In this document: positions 26,018-39,752 of the stretch, piece after piece | Layout of the letters: the number at the start of each line of letters is the position of its first letter | Position numbering within the stretch: the stretch's first letter is position 1 | DNA from: Casuarius casuarius | Taxonomy: Eukaryota > Chordata > Aves > Casuariiformes > Casuariidae | Length of the DNA stretch: 64,000 nucleotides | Assembly: GCA_003342895.1 (NCBI GenBank) | Contig: PTFA01000160.1 | Coordinates: forward strand, 1,508,524 to 1,572,523 | Direction: 5' to 3' | Made by a program: the position numbers and the translations under genes | The notes under the pieces: model-generated | What the model was told of the DNA's origin: nothing | Databases searched by the model: none | Seen by the model: only the letters and a program-made list of their open reading frames with translations

Positions 26018-29000
26018 AGCCATCTGTCCATCCCCATTAGAGGATACCGTCACAAGGCAAGAGAATAAACTCAGCCGGAGAGTCTCTTGTCCTCTGGCAC
26101 AACCTTGACTGTTGATTCACTCCACCAGCATCATCAGGGAGGTCCAGCAGAGCTTACCCATGCTCATTTTTGCTTATTTGCTCTCCTTCTTTTCAAGCTC
26201 TGTCCACTGTTACTATTTTCTCCTGGATAAGGAGCCATTACTGGATAAATTACATGTGCCAACTTGCTGGGCCAGAGAGATAAGAAAACAGTAACCAGCT
26301 TTACTGGAGACATTTGCAGCCCTACAGCATGCAGAAAATTCCCCCCATTTCCCAAGCAGCTCTGAGACACGGCAGGTCCGTTGCACTAACCCTCAGTGCC
26401 TGCCTCAGTGACAGAAGCAAATTTCAGAGCAGTTACGATAAGCCCAGCACATGGTCCTGAGCTCTGCGAGCTGGTTCATCCGAGCACATGCCTCTCAGTT
26501 ACCCACTTCCAAAGCAAAGCTCGCGATGGACAAAAGCGGAATGACTCGCATTAGAAAACTGGAAAAGAAATTACAAAGCCACTATTGTAACATTCAATAT
26601 CCCAATCGGCTTAGAAGCCTGGCAAAGAAACAAAAGTCCCTCAATAATCTGCAAAACATAGAATTGCACAACATCTAGTTATATTTATCTGTGCCTGTCT
26701 TCACATTGCCAAGAGCCATTAACAAACACAGCTCCTGTTCAAGGAGGGACAAATAAGACTGTAAAGCAGGTAATTTCATCAAACAAAGTAGTTGGGCAGG
26801 TGAGCAACTCTGCCAGCGCAGCCAGAGAGATCCCCAAGGAAACCTGTAATCACTGCGTTTATTCTTAATAAGAAGATTGGGATCACAGAGACGTCAAGTC
26901 TCATGAGACAGGACTCCATCCTGACCTAGAGCCAAGTAATCGGGATGGGCTGTCACTGCCAAGACAGATGTTCTTAATTCACCATGTTTTCCTCCCCTCT
27001 ATGGAGACAAAAGATAAAATTTCAGTGAAGCTTATCAAATACTAATCATTTAAACTTTTGACCTTATTATCCTCTACCTTCTCTGAAGGGTTCTGACCAA
27101 AGAAACACAGAAGTGAGATATGAACTCCTCTCACATGTCCACCACCTCTGAACGAGACCTGCCACCCCAAAGCACAGCTGCGATGGTGGAGGGAAGAGCA
27201 GGCAGAGGTGCCAAGGGCACCATCGGTACAAGCAAACAGCTAGCTCCGGGTCTGCAGCGCTCAAACGAGGGCAGGAAGGAAGAGCGTCAAACCACAGAGC
27301 TCTGCCAAGTGCTTGGTGCTGCTTCTGGAGCAGCAGTTTTGCAGAACTGAATTAATGAATAAACATTTGCAGCACAGCTTCACCTCCCGTAAAGAACATT
27401 CACAAAAAACACATTCTCATGGAAAAAAAACTAACACCATTCTCCTTAAGGTGGTTAGCGTTAGGAAACGAGAGTGAGAGGCACAGCACTACTGCCGCTG
27501 GCTGCAGCGAGCGAAGGGTTCAGCGTGATCGTCCTGCACAGAAGCCAGGCGCTGGAGGAAGAGGTCTGAGGCACACCCAGCTCCTCTGAAAGCTCTTCCG
27601 ACAGAGAAATACAGTCCATTGAAAATTCACCTAATCCGTCAGCTTCAACCAAGTCCCAACCTGCCTTCAGCTCTCTGCTGCCCAGAATCCTTCAGCCACC
27701 AGCGGCTTGCCTGCTCAAGTCATTGCCTACATACCGCTTGCTTGTGAGCACAAGGTCACAGCCGACAGTAACAGCGTACCTTGGTAATGGGGCGTGAGTC
27801 ACGGATGCTTTCACTTTCCAGCAAACTCCCATCAAAAAAACTTCTTTCTTGATCTTGTCTTTCATCCTATGCTACATGTCCTACAGCCACTGCAGAGATC
27901 TCCGGCCCATGTCTGGGTATGGATCAGGCAGGACAGCACTGGGAATTACGTATGGCACCTCAGCCACCTCTTTTAATCCAGGTGCTAGAGCAGAAGTGCT
28001 TTTTCCACTGTGCATGAATAAATCCTCATCCAAGTCCTCTGCAACAGAAATCCCCAGTAACCACCCAGCCTCATCTTATTGTCAGTGGGATTCAGCAGTG
28101 CAGTAACTATCCTCTGGCTCTGCTCAGAAAATCTTTGAATATTCATGGAGGTGAGGCACCCAGATGAGAAGAAAAGAGCAAACAGCCATGCAGACCCGTA
28201 TTCTGTCCCAGCAGTGGCCAAGAGCAGACACCCCGGGAAGAGCACAAGAACCGGACTCGCAGGTGTCCTTCCCCAAACACCCTCAGAGGCGGCTCGGAGC
28301 GGGGAGCCCGCGGCCTTCCCGCAGGGAAGGGGAACGCGTCGCCGGCCAGGGCGCGTCCAACCCACCAGCCTCCCTCTCCTGCCTCGGCGGCATCCTCCCG
28401 GGAAGGCCAGCGCCCGCTTCGGAGAATATCTGTAGTCCCTCTCTCTTCTTCCCAAGCAAGCTGGGGCTCAAAGTCATTACGCTCAAGGTGACCTTCAGAG
28501 GTCAACTATCAAATCCCTGCAGCTTTACCCGTATGTGTTGACTGTTCCCAATTGTCCAGCAAAGTGGAATTTCCAGCTTTTTGCTATCAAAACACAGATT
28601 TTGCCCACCATCCATTTCAGCAGGCAATCCTGAGAAGAGGTAAGACCAGCCTCCTGTACACTGATAATCACATTTGTCATATTTGCAATAGTCAAGGAGC
28701 AGACCTCTGTTTTCTTAAGTCACCTTTGCTATTCAACTGTTCGACAGGAAAATTAATTCACACCTTTTTGCTTTCTGGATCAAATGCTTAAAGTTGGAGA
28801 AAATGGACAAATTCTGTCAGATGGTACTTTCCAATTACCTAACAGAGATAATTATGGTGTGAATGATTGTATGCTTAAAAATTTAAGCACAGTTAACAAA
28901 TTTTTTAGCCAGAGAAACAGATGCAAAACAAAAAGGGGAAAGGAACAGGGCACAAATACATCCAAAGCCAAAGAATTTTGAGATTGAAATATGGAAATTT

Positions 29001-30099
29001 TTGGCATTACTCACGCCGCTCCACATGAAACAGTTCTGTTGCACGAATAGTACACGCTGAGCAAACAAGGTGCAGCGTGCACTTCTAAAGCCTTTCCTTC
29101 CTCCATGCTCTTTTATGACAGGTAGTCCTGATTTAGGGCTCAATGGCTTTCAAGTCTTCAATTCTGAGAGTGATAACAAAACTGTAAGAAACCCTCAATA
29201 ATTTCATTCTCTCGTCAAAGACACAGAAGGACAATACAGGTTACTCGGCTTCTCCCAGCCCTGCGCTTTTTTCCAACGCACTGAGAAAGATGCTGGCTTC
29301 AGCTGAAGCAAGGTGACTTTCTCCACGTGTCAGGAAAGGTGCCAGCTCCCAGGAGACACGGCCGGGCTCCCTCAGGAGGCCTCCCCTGCAGCACCGATGG
29401 CTCCTTCCTCAGCTGGACTTCATGCCTTGCTCCACCTGAGTTTTCAAGAGGTGCTGCAGGAGCCAGTGCTCCTTCTGTACGACAAGCAGGAGAACTGAGG
29501 GGACTGTGTTCCTCCCGCGCAGCTGAGCATCTGAAATCACGTACGAGCAGCCAGGAGGAGCAGCTGTTGGCCCCCTACCCAAGAGGACAATCGGAGAAGA
29601 GGATCTGCATGTCCTGGGGGGCTTCCATGCTGGACCTGTCCTCTCTCCATGCACTAGGCTGAGAAGGGTCCACGGGACTTCAGAAAGTTGTAGTCAGAAA
29701 AAGCTTCACCCCAAAATAGCCCTAACTTTAATATAAAACCAGTTCTGTTCTTGAAAAGGGAGGGAACCACAAAACATCTTTAAACAAAATCAGAATTTGA
29801 TGGTTTAAATGTCATATTTGGCATAAATATCTTGAACCAGTAAAAGAAACTCCCACGGCTGCAACTATATGCACTTCCCATGCTTGCTGTTTAACCAGTA
29901 AGCAGTTCCAGTGGGAAGACTGACTCACTAAGATGGGCCTTCAGATACCTTCAAAATGCTTCTTCATGATCTCTTCTTCTGCAGTACAAGAGATTCGGCA
30001 ATGATGTGGTGCCTTTTCTGCTGGGAATAATCCCCATCCCACTGACCAGTATCACATTATTTTATTTACCCTCTCCTCTGGTTTCTCCCTGTTTTACAA

Positions 30100-30172
30100 T
30101 TTGAATCTAAGCCATTAGACCAGACACTGTCTTTGTACAGGGCCCGGCACAAGATGATCCTGGTTCGCACCC
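30100..30172 (+). mobile_element. Ancient LINE/SINE 3' tail (L2/CR1-type) relic
   Basis: Seen: ACTGTCTTTGTACAGGGCC, then GGCACAAGATGATCCTGGT. This resembles the widespread amniote repeat tail ACTGTCTTT...GTACAGCGCCTAGCACAA..GGTCCTGGTCC. About 70 bases are recognisable; the family assignment is tentative. Confidence 0.45.
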
Positions 30173-31916
30173 AAGACTTGAAAGAACAGCACTGATAACA
30201 CTGCAGTTTTTTGTAACTGGTCTCTGTGCTGCTTCTTGTCTCCATTTCAACAGCAGGTATCGGTCGTAGCCCAAAGGTCTGAATCCCATTCAAACACACA
30301 GGCTCCCTCAAGCAGTATGATGCGCGCAAGGCTAATATTTGGAGCATTTTGACTTGATGTGTATTAGAGGAGAAATGGCATCACCTGACCCTCTAGATAG
30401 GGTCTTGTCTGAAGAGTGGACAAGGATAATGGAAACCCTGATAGTCTCTTGGAGAAGCAGCCAGATCAGAGTCAGCACCCTAATAGCCCCAAATCAGGCA
30501 CACTGCCTTCCTAATCTAGGGAGAGAGGCAGCTTCTAAAACGTTTTCCAAAGATATCTACAAAATACCAGTGTTCCCAGTTCAGCCTTTTTAGGCAGCCT
30601 CATGGTCGGTGGTATTCCACGGCTGAGACCGCCGCTCCTCAGGTTGCCGAGCTCAGCTACGCTGCCGCTGACCCTAACAGACACAGGGCTGGGAGCCAAA
30701 GCGAAACAATGAAAACCATTTACGGGGCAGGAAGCTGCATCTGCTGGATGAAACGCTATCTTCAAACAAGATGTGTTTGGATAACTCCAGTTTCATAACT
30801 CGCCTCTTCCGATGTTAGGAAATCACAGTAATAAAAAGAAAACAAAATGGGGGAGAACAAACTTGGCATGTGGAACAATGGGAGAATTGCTTGAAACGCT
30901 GAGTCTCCTTCTGAGGTTAACTCAACCCGCTACACCTTACCGAAGGGGCAGCAAGGACTCCTGCAGAAAGCTCCAAGGATTCTGCACAAGAATAAATGCC
31001 TGATCAAGTACCAATGGGAAAAGAGTTAAATCTGCACTACAAACATCAAGAGCAAAGTAAATTTTGATGGTCCTCATGTTTGCTTGCTTGTTTGTTTTAA
31101 CAGAAACCAAAGTTATCTTGGGGGGAAAAAGCAGACTTAGATAGAGGTGATCAATGATGAGCCTCAGAATTTGGGGTCTAACAGGACCTACCTCCATCTT
31201 CTTAAAGGTGGTGGGTGGAAACCTGGATGGGAAGGGATGACACCCTTTTTTGATCACCTTTCCTTGGCACTGACCATTTCCAGGGCAAGGGAACATAACT
31301 AATTTCTGCTGTTAACAGTGGTGAATTATGGTGGAGATAAACTCATGTGCCCTGTAAATTCCTAATGCTAACCTAAAAACCATTACAGATATTATAGCGA
31401 AAGATCCTTAACAGTGACTTAGCAGGTCACTATTTAGTAGGTAGAAATAACAAGATGACAGACAGAAGCACGTACTAGTTCCTCACCTCTCAGCACCGGC
31501 AGGTGCTCTCTGTGGCCAGCGCAATGTGAATTTCCACCAAAGCTACTGCATGAACAGGGAGGCTGACCTGAGTCTTTATCCCAAATCAAATTCCCTTGCT
31601 AAAGTCAGCTTGATTTTCCAAAACACACAATTCCTCTCTGATCTTTCTGCGAGACAAAGGAATAAATAATCGATGCTAGTGGTCGCTAGCTCTCTGCCAT
31701 CCCAGCGGGCAGATAGCACAAACAGCCAAGCAGCTGCAAGGTGATGCAAAGCAACCAGCCCGCGCAGGCAGCTCCCTCTGCATTTCAGTCACGCTGTGAA
31801 GACGAGCAAGTGCAAAAGACACCCCCAAGTATATTCATGAGAAGCTAATTCTCCTACACAAGAGCCCTGCTTGCAGAGGAACAAAGTGCACGCAGTCAGC
31901 CATGTGGTTTGGACAG

Positions 31917-31960
31917 GTCCTAGCACAGCGGTTCTGGTCCATGACTCCTAAACGCGGTGA
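31917..31960 (+). mobile_element. Second copy of the same ancient repeat tail
   Basis: Seen: TCCTAGCACAGCGGTTCTGG and TCCATGACTCCTAAACGC match the same tail (CCTAGCACAATGGGGTCCTGGTCCATGACT) in the same orientation, 1.8 kb from the relic at 30.1 kb and covering its more 3' part. Confidence 0.45.
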
Positions 31961-33205
31961 ACAAAGGCAAATTAACAATATCAAGAACAATGGAGTTTAA
32001 AACCGGGGGGAAGTATTACAAAGGCACGGCTTGGTAACGGGATTCTGTTCCTATTTTTAAACACTGAGGGTTTAATGTAAATCAGGGCTTGCTCTTCCAC
32101 AGACGGTTTCACTCTGTGTTGTTTGGTCTGATCCATCTGTGCAAATGTGTATTTTGGACCTCTAACATCCCAGTGTGAACCGCTGCGCGTTCAGACCCAC
32201 ACCAGATTTCACCGGGCTCCTGGAGGACGCGGGGAAGCAGGCGGGGGACTTCCGAGCCCTGCTTCTTCCTTCCAGGAGGTCCCACGCAGACAAAGGGCCG
32301 ATCCCCAAATCACTGCTCCTGCCGCTGCCACCTTGAATGCTTCAGAAACAGGAGCCAAAAGCTTAGGTCACTCAGCTCCGGCCTCCAGATCCCCCTCCCC
32401 ACCACGACCTCCTTTCCCCACCCCTCTCACCAATCCAAATATAAACTTGCTTACAGGAAATGCCTTAAAGAAAAGGCACCTCCCTGAGTCCTGAAGAATG
32501 CCCAGAAAATAAACTGTCTCTGGATATGAAGGAAATGGCTTCTTTTTTTAAAAAAAATCACACTGCAAAGCCACTTTAACCCCTTCAGTCCCTGCTGCAA
32601 ACTCAGCAGCCCCCCTGTCCCAGCTCCTTCAGGAATTTCTAGACGTCTACACTAAAGGCTCAATTGGCCGGATGAGAAGATCCTCTTGCCAGGGGTCCCC
32701 ATGTCCCTACACAATCACCGTGTCTTCAGGAAAAATGATCCAAAATCCACAACCAAGACCCAAACTCTCCTTTCGATAAGGAAAGCACCAGACCCTCAAG
32801 CCAGGCTCACAGCATGGGGGACCCACTTTTAATCTAAGGCTGCATTCCCCAAGTCCCCGGGCAGAGGACAACCTTAGACAGTTGCTTGCATTACTCTAAA
32901 TACTGCCTCGCCACAGAGCGCGACGGGGGAAGCAGGGGAGAAGGGGGGCTGCGCCTGCATCTTCCGCCTACCTACCCTTGACTTTTGTTTGAACAGCCCA
33001 CCCCAAAAACACCGCTCCTGCCTCCAGGAACCGTTCCCATTCAGAGGCCATCTGCGTTGAAAACAGAACCCGAGACCAGCTGTGCTCCCTTCTGTCGCAG
33101 CTGCAGCCAGAGCCCCACTGCGAGACAGTCCACAATCCACAGCAAACCTCTGTGATGTCCCAGGGGACGGAGGCTTCCAAGCTCTACATCCCCAAAGCAT
33201 TTGAT

Positions 33206-33262
33206 GAGCTTTAACTAACCCTCACACCTCCCCTGTGAGGTGCGTTAGCCCATGTCAGGTAA
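33206..33262 (-). mobile_element. Short MIR-like relic
   Basis: Seen: TTTAACTAACCCTCACAC followed by CCCTGTGAGGT, matching the reverse-complement MIR signature (TTTAATCCTCACAA...CCCTGTGAGGT). Only about 55 bases are recognisable. Confidence 0.4.
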
Positions 33263-34026
33263 GAGGCTCCCTAAAGAGGTGCGTTGTGTCATTTTGCAAC
33301 TGCAAACGTGATTCCAGAGATTGCTGCAGACCGCAGGGATGGGGTTCCAGCATAAAAACTGGAATTAGAAAGCAGCAATGAGAAAGGCAAAAGAGTGTGT
33401 GCTAGATCAGACTGCAAACTATTGTCTGCAATAATGGGATTGCAATATCCAGAATCCAAGCCAATAATTCCTAGCTTGTGATGACTACATAGCACTGCAT
33501 TCATTCTAGATGGGCTGGGGACTAAAGCAGCCCATATGGAGGAAGCAGAGATACTGTTTTCATACCAATGTCCCTACAAAAGAAAAGAAAAACAAGAAAG
33601 AAAAAAGAAAGGTAAAAGAAATCCAGGAAATCCAGTATATAGAGAGGCAGCTGTCTCAAAATAGAAGGTGTTCAAGGTTTCACAGGAGGCACTAAAGAAA
33701 GCGGCTCAGCGTGGAGAGAGGGAAGGTCAGCCCTGCTGCCTGGCTTCCTCCCGCCGGGCCGGGCCGGCGATGCTGGCCAGCCCCCGAGGTCAGCCGGGGC
33801 TTCGGGCACGCCGGGTCTCACCCGGGAGGACGCAGAAGTGACGAGAGCTCGCTCTGATGGCAACACGCGAGTACCGGTGGCTTGGTCGCTGTCACAGGGA
33901 TCGCGTATTCTGCAGAAGAGGAGTGGTGAATAGGACAAAAGGACCCATAAAAACGTGGTGGTAGGGTTCAGCAGTGTCCCAGGGCACTCACAGGTCACAA
34001 GCTATTTACAGAGAAGAGAATTCTCT

Positions 34027-34125
34027 GTTATCCCCCTTTCTCAGAGGGGAACACTGAGGCAAAGCCTCTCCTAAGCCGCGCAGTGAGTCGGGGCAAAGCC
34101 AGGAGTACAGCCCAACTCCTCGTAC
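34027..34125 (-). mobile_element. MIR-like SINE relic
   Basis: Seen: the plus strand follows the reverse complement of the MIR core and 3' region in order: a TTATCCCC-like start, an AACACTGAGGCAAAG block, then GTGAGTCGGGGCAAAGCCAGGA, with scattered substitutions. Known: MIR is an ancient amniote tRNA-derived SINE still visible in birds. Alignment is by eye; boundaries are approximate. Confidence 0.55.
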
Positions 34126-37100
34126 TCACAAAGCTGCTTCCCTTGTCACCAGCCTGCACCACCTCCCTAAACGTGCCCCTTAAAAACTGTGTACTCAGGA
34201 CCTTAAGTCTCAGATGCACAAAGTAGTTTGATGTGATTCAGCTGCTGCTGCAAAATGCCTAATTTTTTTTTTCTTTAAACACACCAGCAGCACTGGAACA
34301 ATCATGTTGCAGAGGTGTGTACAGTCACCGAGGGTGGGAAAGGAGAGGAATGGGGTCAGCTTCAACTCGGCTGGAAAGCAAAGTGTCCTTCCAGGGCATG
34401 GGCGCGAAGGTTCAGAAGGAGATCATGCCGCTCTCCCAAGAAGAGAGACAATTTCTGTTCACCATATGCTTTTAGCCTTGTCTGTTAAGGTCCTCGGAGT
34501 AAACAGCTCTGATGCCTGTAGAAGAAGTCTGCACAAGCTGGCCGTTACTTTGGAAAGCAGTAACAAGGGCTTTGGAGAGCTCTGAGGGAGAAGGATGATT
34601 TTAAGATGTCCAAGCAGGGTCCAAGAGATCAGAGTTGCTCCTTTGGTTCTACTGAGACAAATTCACATGTAAATCAAGTGACCAGGTAGGAACCTCAGTG
34701 TCTAAAGCCTCTGGAGATGCCCAGGAAAGAGCAGCAAACCACACAGCAGATCCAGGAATGGAGCAGACCCCTTCGGTCTGGCTGATGCTGGACAGTTTGA
34801 AGGATGGACATCTCTAAGCCAGGACACCACTGCTGTGATAGAAAAAGAAAACTAATGGCACAGAGCTTCGTTTCCCAGTAAATACCCATCTGATAAGTGC
34901 CACAGAAGACTGCCAGGACACAACAGGGAGGGTGGGACAGCAATGTAAACTACCTGGAAATCTGTGCTTATTTTACTACCCTCGCCTAATGTATCAGCAA
35001 AAGCTCCCTACTGCAAGTACTATTACACTGTGTTGGACACACATTTCACTGGGACAATAAAAACACCTCTCAAGTATCAAGTATTTATCTGGATTTCAGT
35101 TTAGTTTCTGCAACCTGTTGTCACACTATCAATTATGTTACAAGATTGCCACAACACAGAATTCATTAATTTTTGTAACAGGACAAGACCCTGGGAAGAC
35201 AAAACAGCTCCTTTTCTCTGCCTTTACAAGACAATCACTGCCGAGGTAACCTGTAGGCAAGGAAGACTTACAGGTCACAGAATCCAACGAGACCACACAA
35301 CTGTCCACCAAGAAATGTTCTCTGCTCCAAGTCAGCCACGAAAGATCAGAATCAGACATGCTTATTACTAAAGATAAAAAGCAGAGGTGAACTTAAAGCC
35401 AAGCTCAGTTACTGACAACTGTTACTCTGCCCACCACAGATTCTGATGGATGGACATATCGTTATGAGTGAAATAAAAAGGACAGGATAAGACATTGTTA
35501 AGGACACGCTGCATTTAATGTGGCCCATAAACTGAACACTCAGTCTTGCATCTGCCAGGAAAATACGCCCTGGGCCAGAGAAGAAATGGGAAGGAGAAGA
35601 GAGGACCAGAGCAGGGTACTGAAAGAAACCAGCACAGTGAAGTTACTGACCTATTTCCTCATACATACTGTCTCAGGCATGCTAAGTCCTTTAAACTTTT
35701 CTTTAACTGGGGGAAACTACTGTTTCCCAAATTCTTGCTTCTTCTGAGGTGCTGGCATAACCCTCAGGACTTCATTCCAGGAGAAAAACTACGGACTCCA
35801 TCGGTAGCTCCAGGCAGCAGGCTTAGGTGAGAGGGAACGTTAATCTTTAGAACACAAAGTTCATGTTCAGCCCCCACAAGTAAGCAGGACACTGACAGGT
35901 TCGTGCTCCGCAAGGCTCGTAGCAGTGGTTCTCACTAACGGACGGTCCTCCACGGGAGAAAAGACACCTTGCTCTGAGCTGTGGAACCAGAGAAACCAGC
36001 CCCTTAAAGGCAGACCGGAGAGGAGGCTCTGCTGGGAAAAGGGGCAACGCTCTAGACAACACGAGGAGACGGGACGTGGCAATCGTTAAGGCAGGCCTTA
36101 CAGTGAGATTCTGCTGGGGCAATTATTTGTCTGGGAAAATGAAGCTCAAATGCTGGGTCTGACTACCCACATGTCCTGCTCTTACCCAATTACACTGATG
36201 AAACAAGATCAAGTGAGCTCTGAGTCACCAGCGAGCATCAGTGTCCCAGCAGTCTTGTGACACGTCTGTTTGCCACTGCCCTCGAGCATTTACAGTTTAG
36301 TTGGGGTGCAATAAAGGAAACCCCCTCTCCCAGCCGCCCCTTCGCTAATGTCCCCTGAACAAACCTCAGCCTGCAAATCCCACAAGCAACCTCTCCACCT
36401 GCCTTACCCAGCCTAACCGGCTGCTCTGCCAACCAGAGGTTTTTTCCCAACTTTTGCAGCAAAGCCTCATCCTCTCCAGCTCTTCCTTTCTATTCAGCTT
36501 TGTTTTGTTTTCCTGTTCAAATACTCGCTGTCTTGTCCTCCATACCTTTACTTCCTTCCCCACCACCCTGACCGAACCGGTACCAGGAGGTATTGCGGGA
36601 TGCCAGCCACAGGCCGGTGCCAACCCCTGATCCCTTAGTGGAAGACGAGGGGTGGGAGGAAGGGGGAGGGCAGAAGTCCCTACAGTCCTGCTTCATCCTT
36701 TTTCCACCTGCAGCCCACATCAGGGTTTGGCAGCTAAGAGACAGGACCCTCCAGGTCTGCAGATCTACTGGCCTAGCTTCACAAAATAACCAGTTTCCAC
36801 CTCGCAGCTTGCAGTAGGTGCCTTTAGTTTGCAAGACAAACTCATCCCTCTAAAGCAAACGGTGGCACACGCATCCGGAGCACTGCCTCCACTTGGGAGG
36901 GGTGCGGAGGGGATACGTTTTGTTGCCATTCCTAGAAGAAATGGGAAGAGAACGCGACTGTCTTGTGTTGCATAAGACAAAAGAGCATTCAGAAACAGAA
37001 CCTGTGCTCTTGACAAGAGTGAAAATATTCTTCTAAAATTCATGCAAAAAGAAAAAAAGGAGAGAGAATGAGAGAGAACAAAAATCCCATCAGCTACCTT

Positions 37101-39662
37101 TGCAGATAAATTACACTTGAGAGGTGACAAACTTGCAGGTTAGAAAGATCCTCTCCCACTTCTACCTCATATGCCTGCATTAGCAGTTCTGGAAGTAACA
37201 AGCACATAGAGAGGGTGGAACACGCTACTGAGAGCCCCAGCACTCTTCTTAAGCACTAAACGCTTTTGTCCTAGCAAGCTTTGAACACAAGCATCAAAGA
37301 CTGCTCCAAAAGGGCGCAGCAAGATTATGATTAAATCAGAACGAGCAGGCTCTTTCCAGACCCCATACGCACATGTTGCAGTCAGATGCCTTTCACTCAC
37401 CAAGATAAACGGCAGGAAATCCCCAGGCACACCCGAGCTCGAGCACACGTTGGGCCCCTTCGGCTCGCCTCGGTGGTATGCCATCCTGGGAGGAGCCGCG
37501 GAGTTCCTGCTCCCAGTCAAGCAAAGGGAGGCCCAGAACTTCCCTGCAGGCTACACAGAGATCCAGACCAGCTGCTCACCTCTGGGAACTGGGGAAGGGG
37601 GGCCGGGATGCTCAAGGTACCTCAGCGTCCTTGATTCCGCTGGGAGTTTGGTTTCTTGGGAGGAGTTATCCTGTCTTGGAAGGTCTGGACTTGAGGGCCA
37701 TGACCTCATGAAAATCCCTGATCATTCCCATTAGATAACCAAATCTGGATAGACTGGAGGAAAAGAAACGGGAGGACACGAGAGGGAAACACACTGATAA
37801 TTACCTTCCTGCTAGTAACTGCAGGGACATTATGGGCGCTCCTCACAGCTCTGGCTCCGCTGAAGGTTCACCCCGTCCTACAACACCTGGGCTTTGACAG
37901 TCGGGGCGAACACTGAGCACCTCCATCCGAGTCCATGCAAGCCAGACAGCACAGCTAGACCAGACCAGGCTTTAGACGAGGCCGAGAAAGACTCCCCCAC
38001 GCTGTGCTGCTAAGGAGACTCAGCCTTGACCTGCAGCTCTTCCTACTGCTCCAGGCCTTTTATGCAAACCATCGGACCCAGGGGTGCAGTTTGATGTTAC
38101 ATCTAATCCAGTTGACTGCCACGTGCTCCTGCTGCTTTATTTGCACTGAATGCAGCAATCATGATTGCACCGAGGAATGTTTTCCAGTCGGGTGAGCACC
38201 CCAAACCTACGCAATTTCTAGATCCAACGCAAAGGGAGAGACTGTCTCTTTCAGCAGCTGCATCTTATGTACACAAGGTGTAACATCAAACCCCACCCTG
38301 GCTCAGCGCTGCCATGACGTTCTGCTGGTCCCAAGCTTCCTCTCAACTGGCAGCAACAATCTGTGACACAAACCTGATGTTCCAGTTGGATCTGCAAGAT
38401 GGACACTGAGAAAGCAGGAGAAAAGAACTGCTAAACTTGGCTGACGATGTAACAACACAAGAATTTAAGATGACAATGTGCCTTTTTGTAGTGAGATGTG
38501 AAATAGCCAAGCCCCCTGGGGCCCTTTCTCATTAAGAAAGGACCTCCGAGCTGTTGTGTTTATTAAGGTCCCTTCCCACAGCTAGCCGTTAACACTCACT
38601 CAGCCTGTAACTGGCACTGGATGACAAGTGCCCCACTCTGATAAGGAATTCTTCAAAGGACTGGACAAACAGCTCCGCTGCTGTGCGTTCAGCGAACGTG
38701 CAAGGCCCACGTGGCAAGGGCAACATGTCAATTATTAACTGGGACAGGTCAGGCAAGGCCTGGAGATGGAGAAGAGGAAGAACAGTGGGCTGAAGAGACG
38801 TCTGCCTGGTTGTGTGCAGAACTGAGCAGCAGCAGAGGGGTGAGCAGCCCCTGGAGAGGCAGCAGGACTCTCCTCTCGTTGGGTTCGAATTCAGGCTCGC
38901 TCTGTTGACTTCTGCAGATTAGCTCAGGCCTGAATTCAGAGCAGCCCTGATTAGAAAACATGGTCAACCGAGGTAAGAATGATTCACTGCTGTAAGGGAA
39001 CGAATGTGTGGCCCCAAAAGGTAAGGCAGAGAAGTCACTGCACCAGCCAAGCACACTGGGGACCCCTCCTCGAGCAGGAGCAATAAGAGCAATACGAGCA
39101 GACGGCAGACAAGCGGCACGACGTGGGGCAGCGCTAGCTCTTGGCACACGAGACCAGCACAGCTCCAGATGTCTGACGATCCAGTCTGCAAAACTGTGTA
39201 AATAATGCACCAAATCAATCAAAAAGAAAACAGAGAAAATTAAGCAGGAAAGTCATTACTCAGCACTTCTCGCACATGAGAAAGAAAAAATTTCTTGACA
39301 AAAATATAGAAAGAGATCCTGTCTCTTTAAATTTCTGCACACTGCCTCTGCAGCCTGGAAAAGTTAATATAATTATCTGGAGGTGACTTTCAGAAAGCTC
39401 CGCACAAGGAGGGTTATTGTGGCTCAATCATTAACCGGGGCGGGAGACCCCTGGCTCTGCTGGAATGTGGCCGCGCTCCGCTGCGACGCTCGTTCCTCAC
39501 CAGAGATCGCGCCGGAGCTCGGCACAAAGGTTACCGAATGCCTCCGCAGCTCCCGCGTTAGCCGCTGGCCATCGGGCCCTCGGGAAGACTCCTGCTGTTT
39601 TCAACACATCCTTTATTCCACCTCTAAACCCAACCAAACACATCCCTCCTGCCTCCCGGCAG

Positions 39663-39752
39663 GGATGAGAAAGAGAGCTTGCAGAAAAAGAAAAGTTGAA
39701 AAAAGAAAAAAATTAAAGAAAAGAGAAGACTTGAATTGAAAAAAGAGAAGAC
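39663..39752. repeat. A/G-rich simple sequence
   Basis: Seen: an adenine- and purine-rich stretch in which AAGAGAAGAC occurs twice (about 39720-39729 and 39744-39753). Simple sequence, no coding signal. Confidence 0.7.

Noticed and set aside
38820..38905. GGGTTCGAATTC, like the B box of a tRNA gene, with a nearby GAATTCAGGC / GCCTGAATTC inverted repeat
   Set aside because: No A box, acceptor stem or anticodon arm can be built at the correct spacing.
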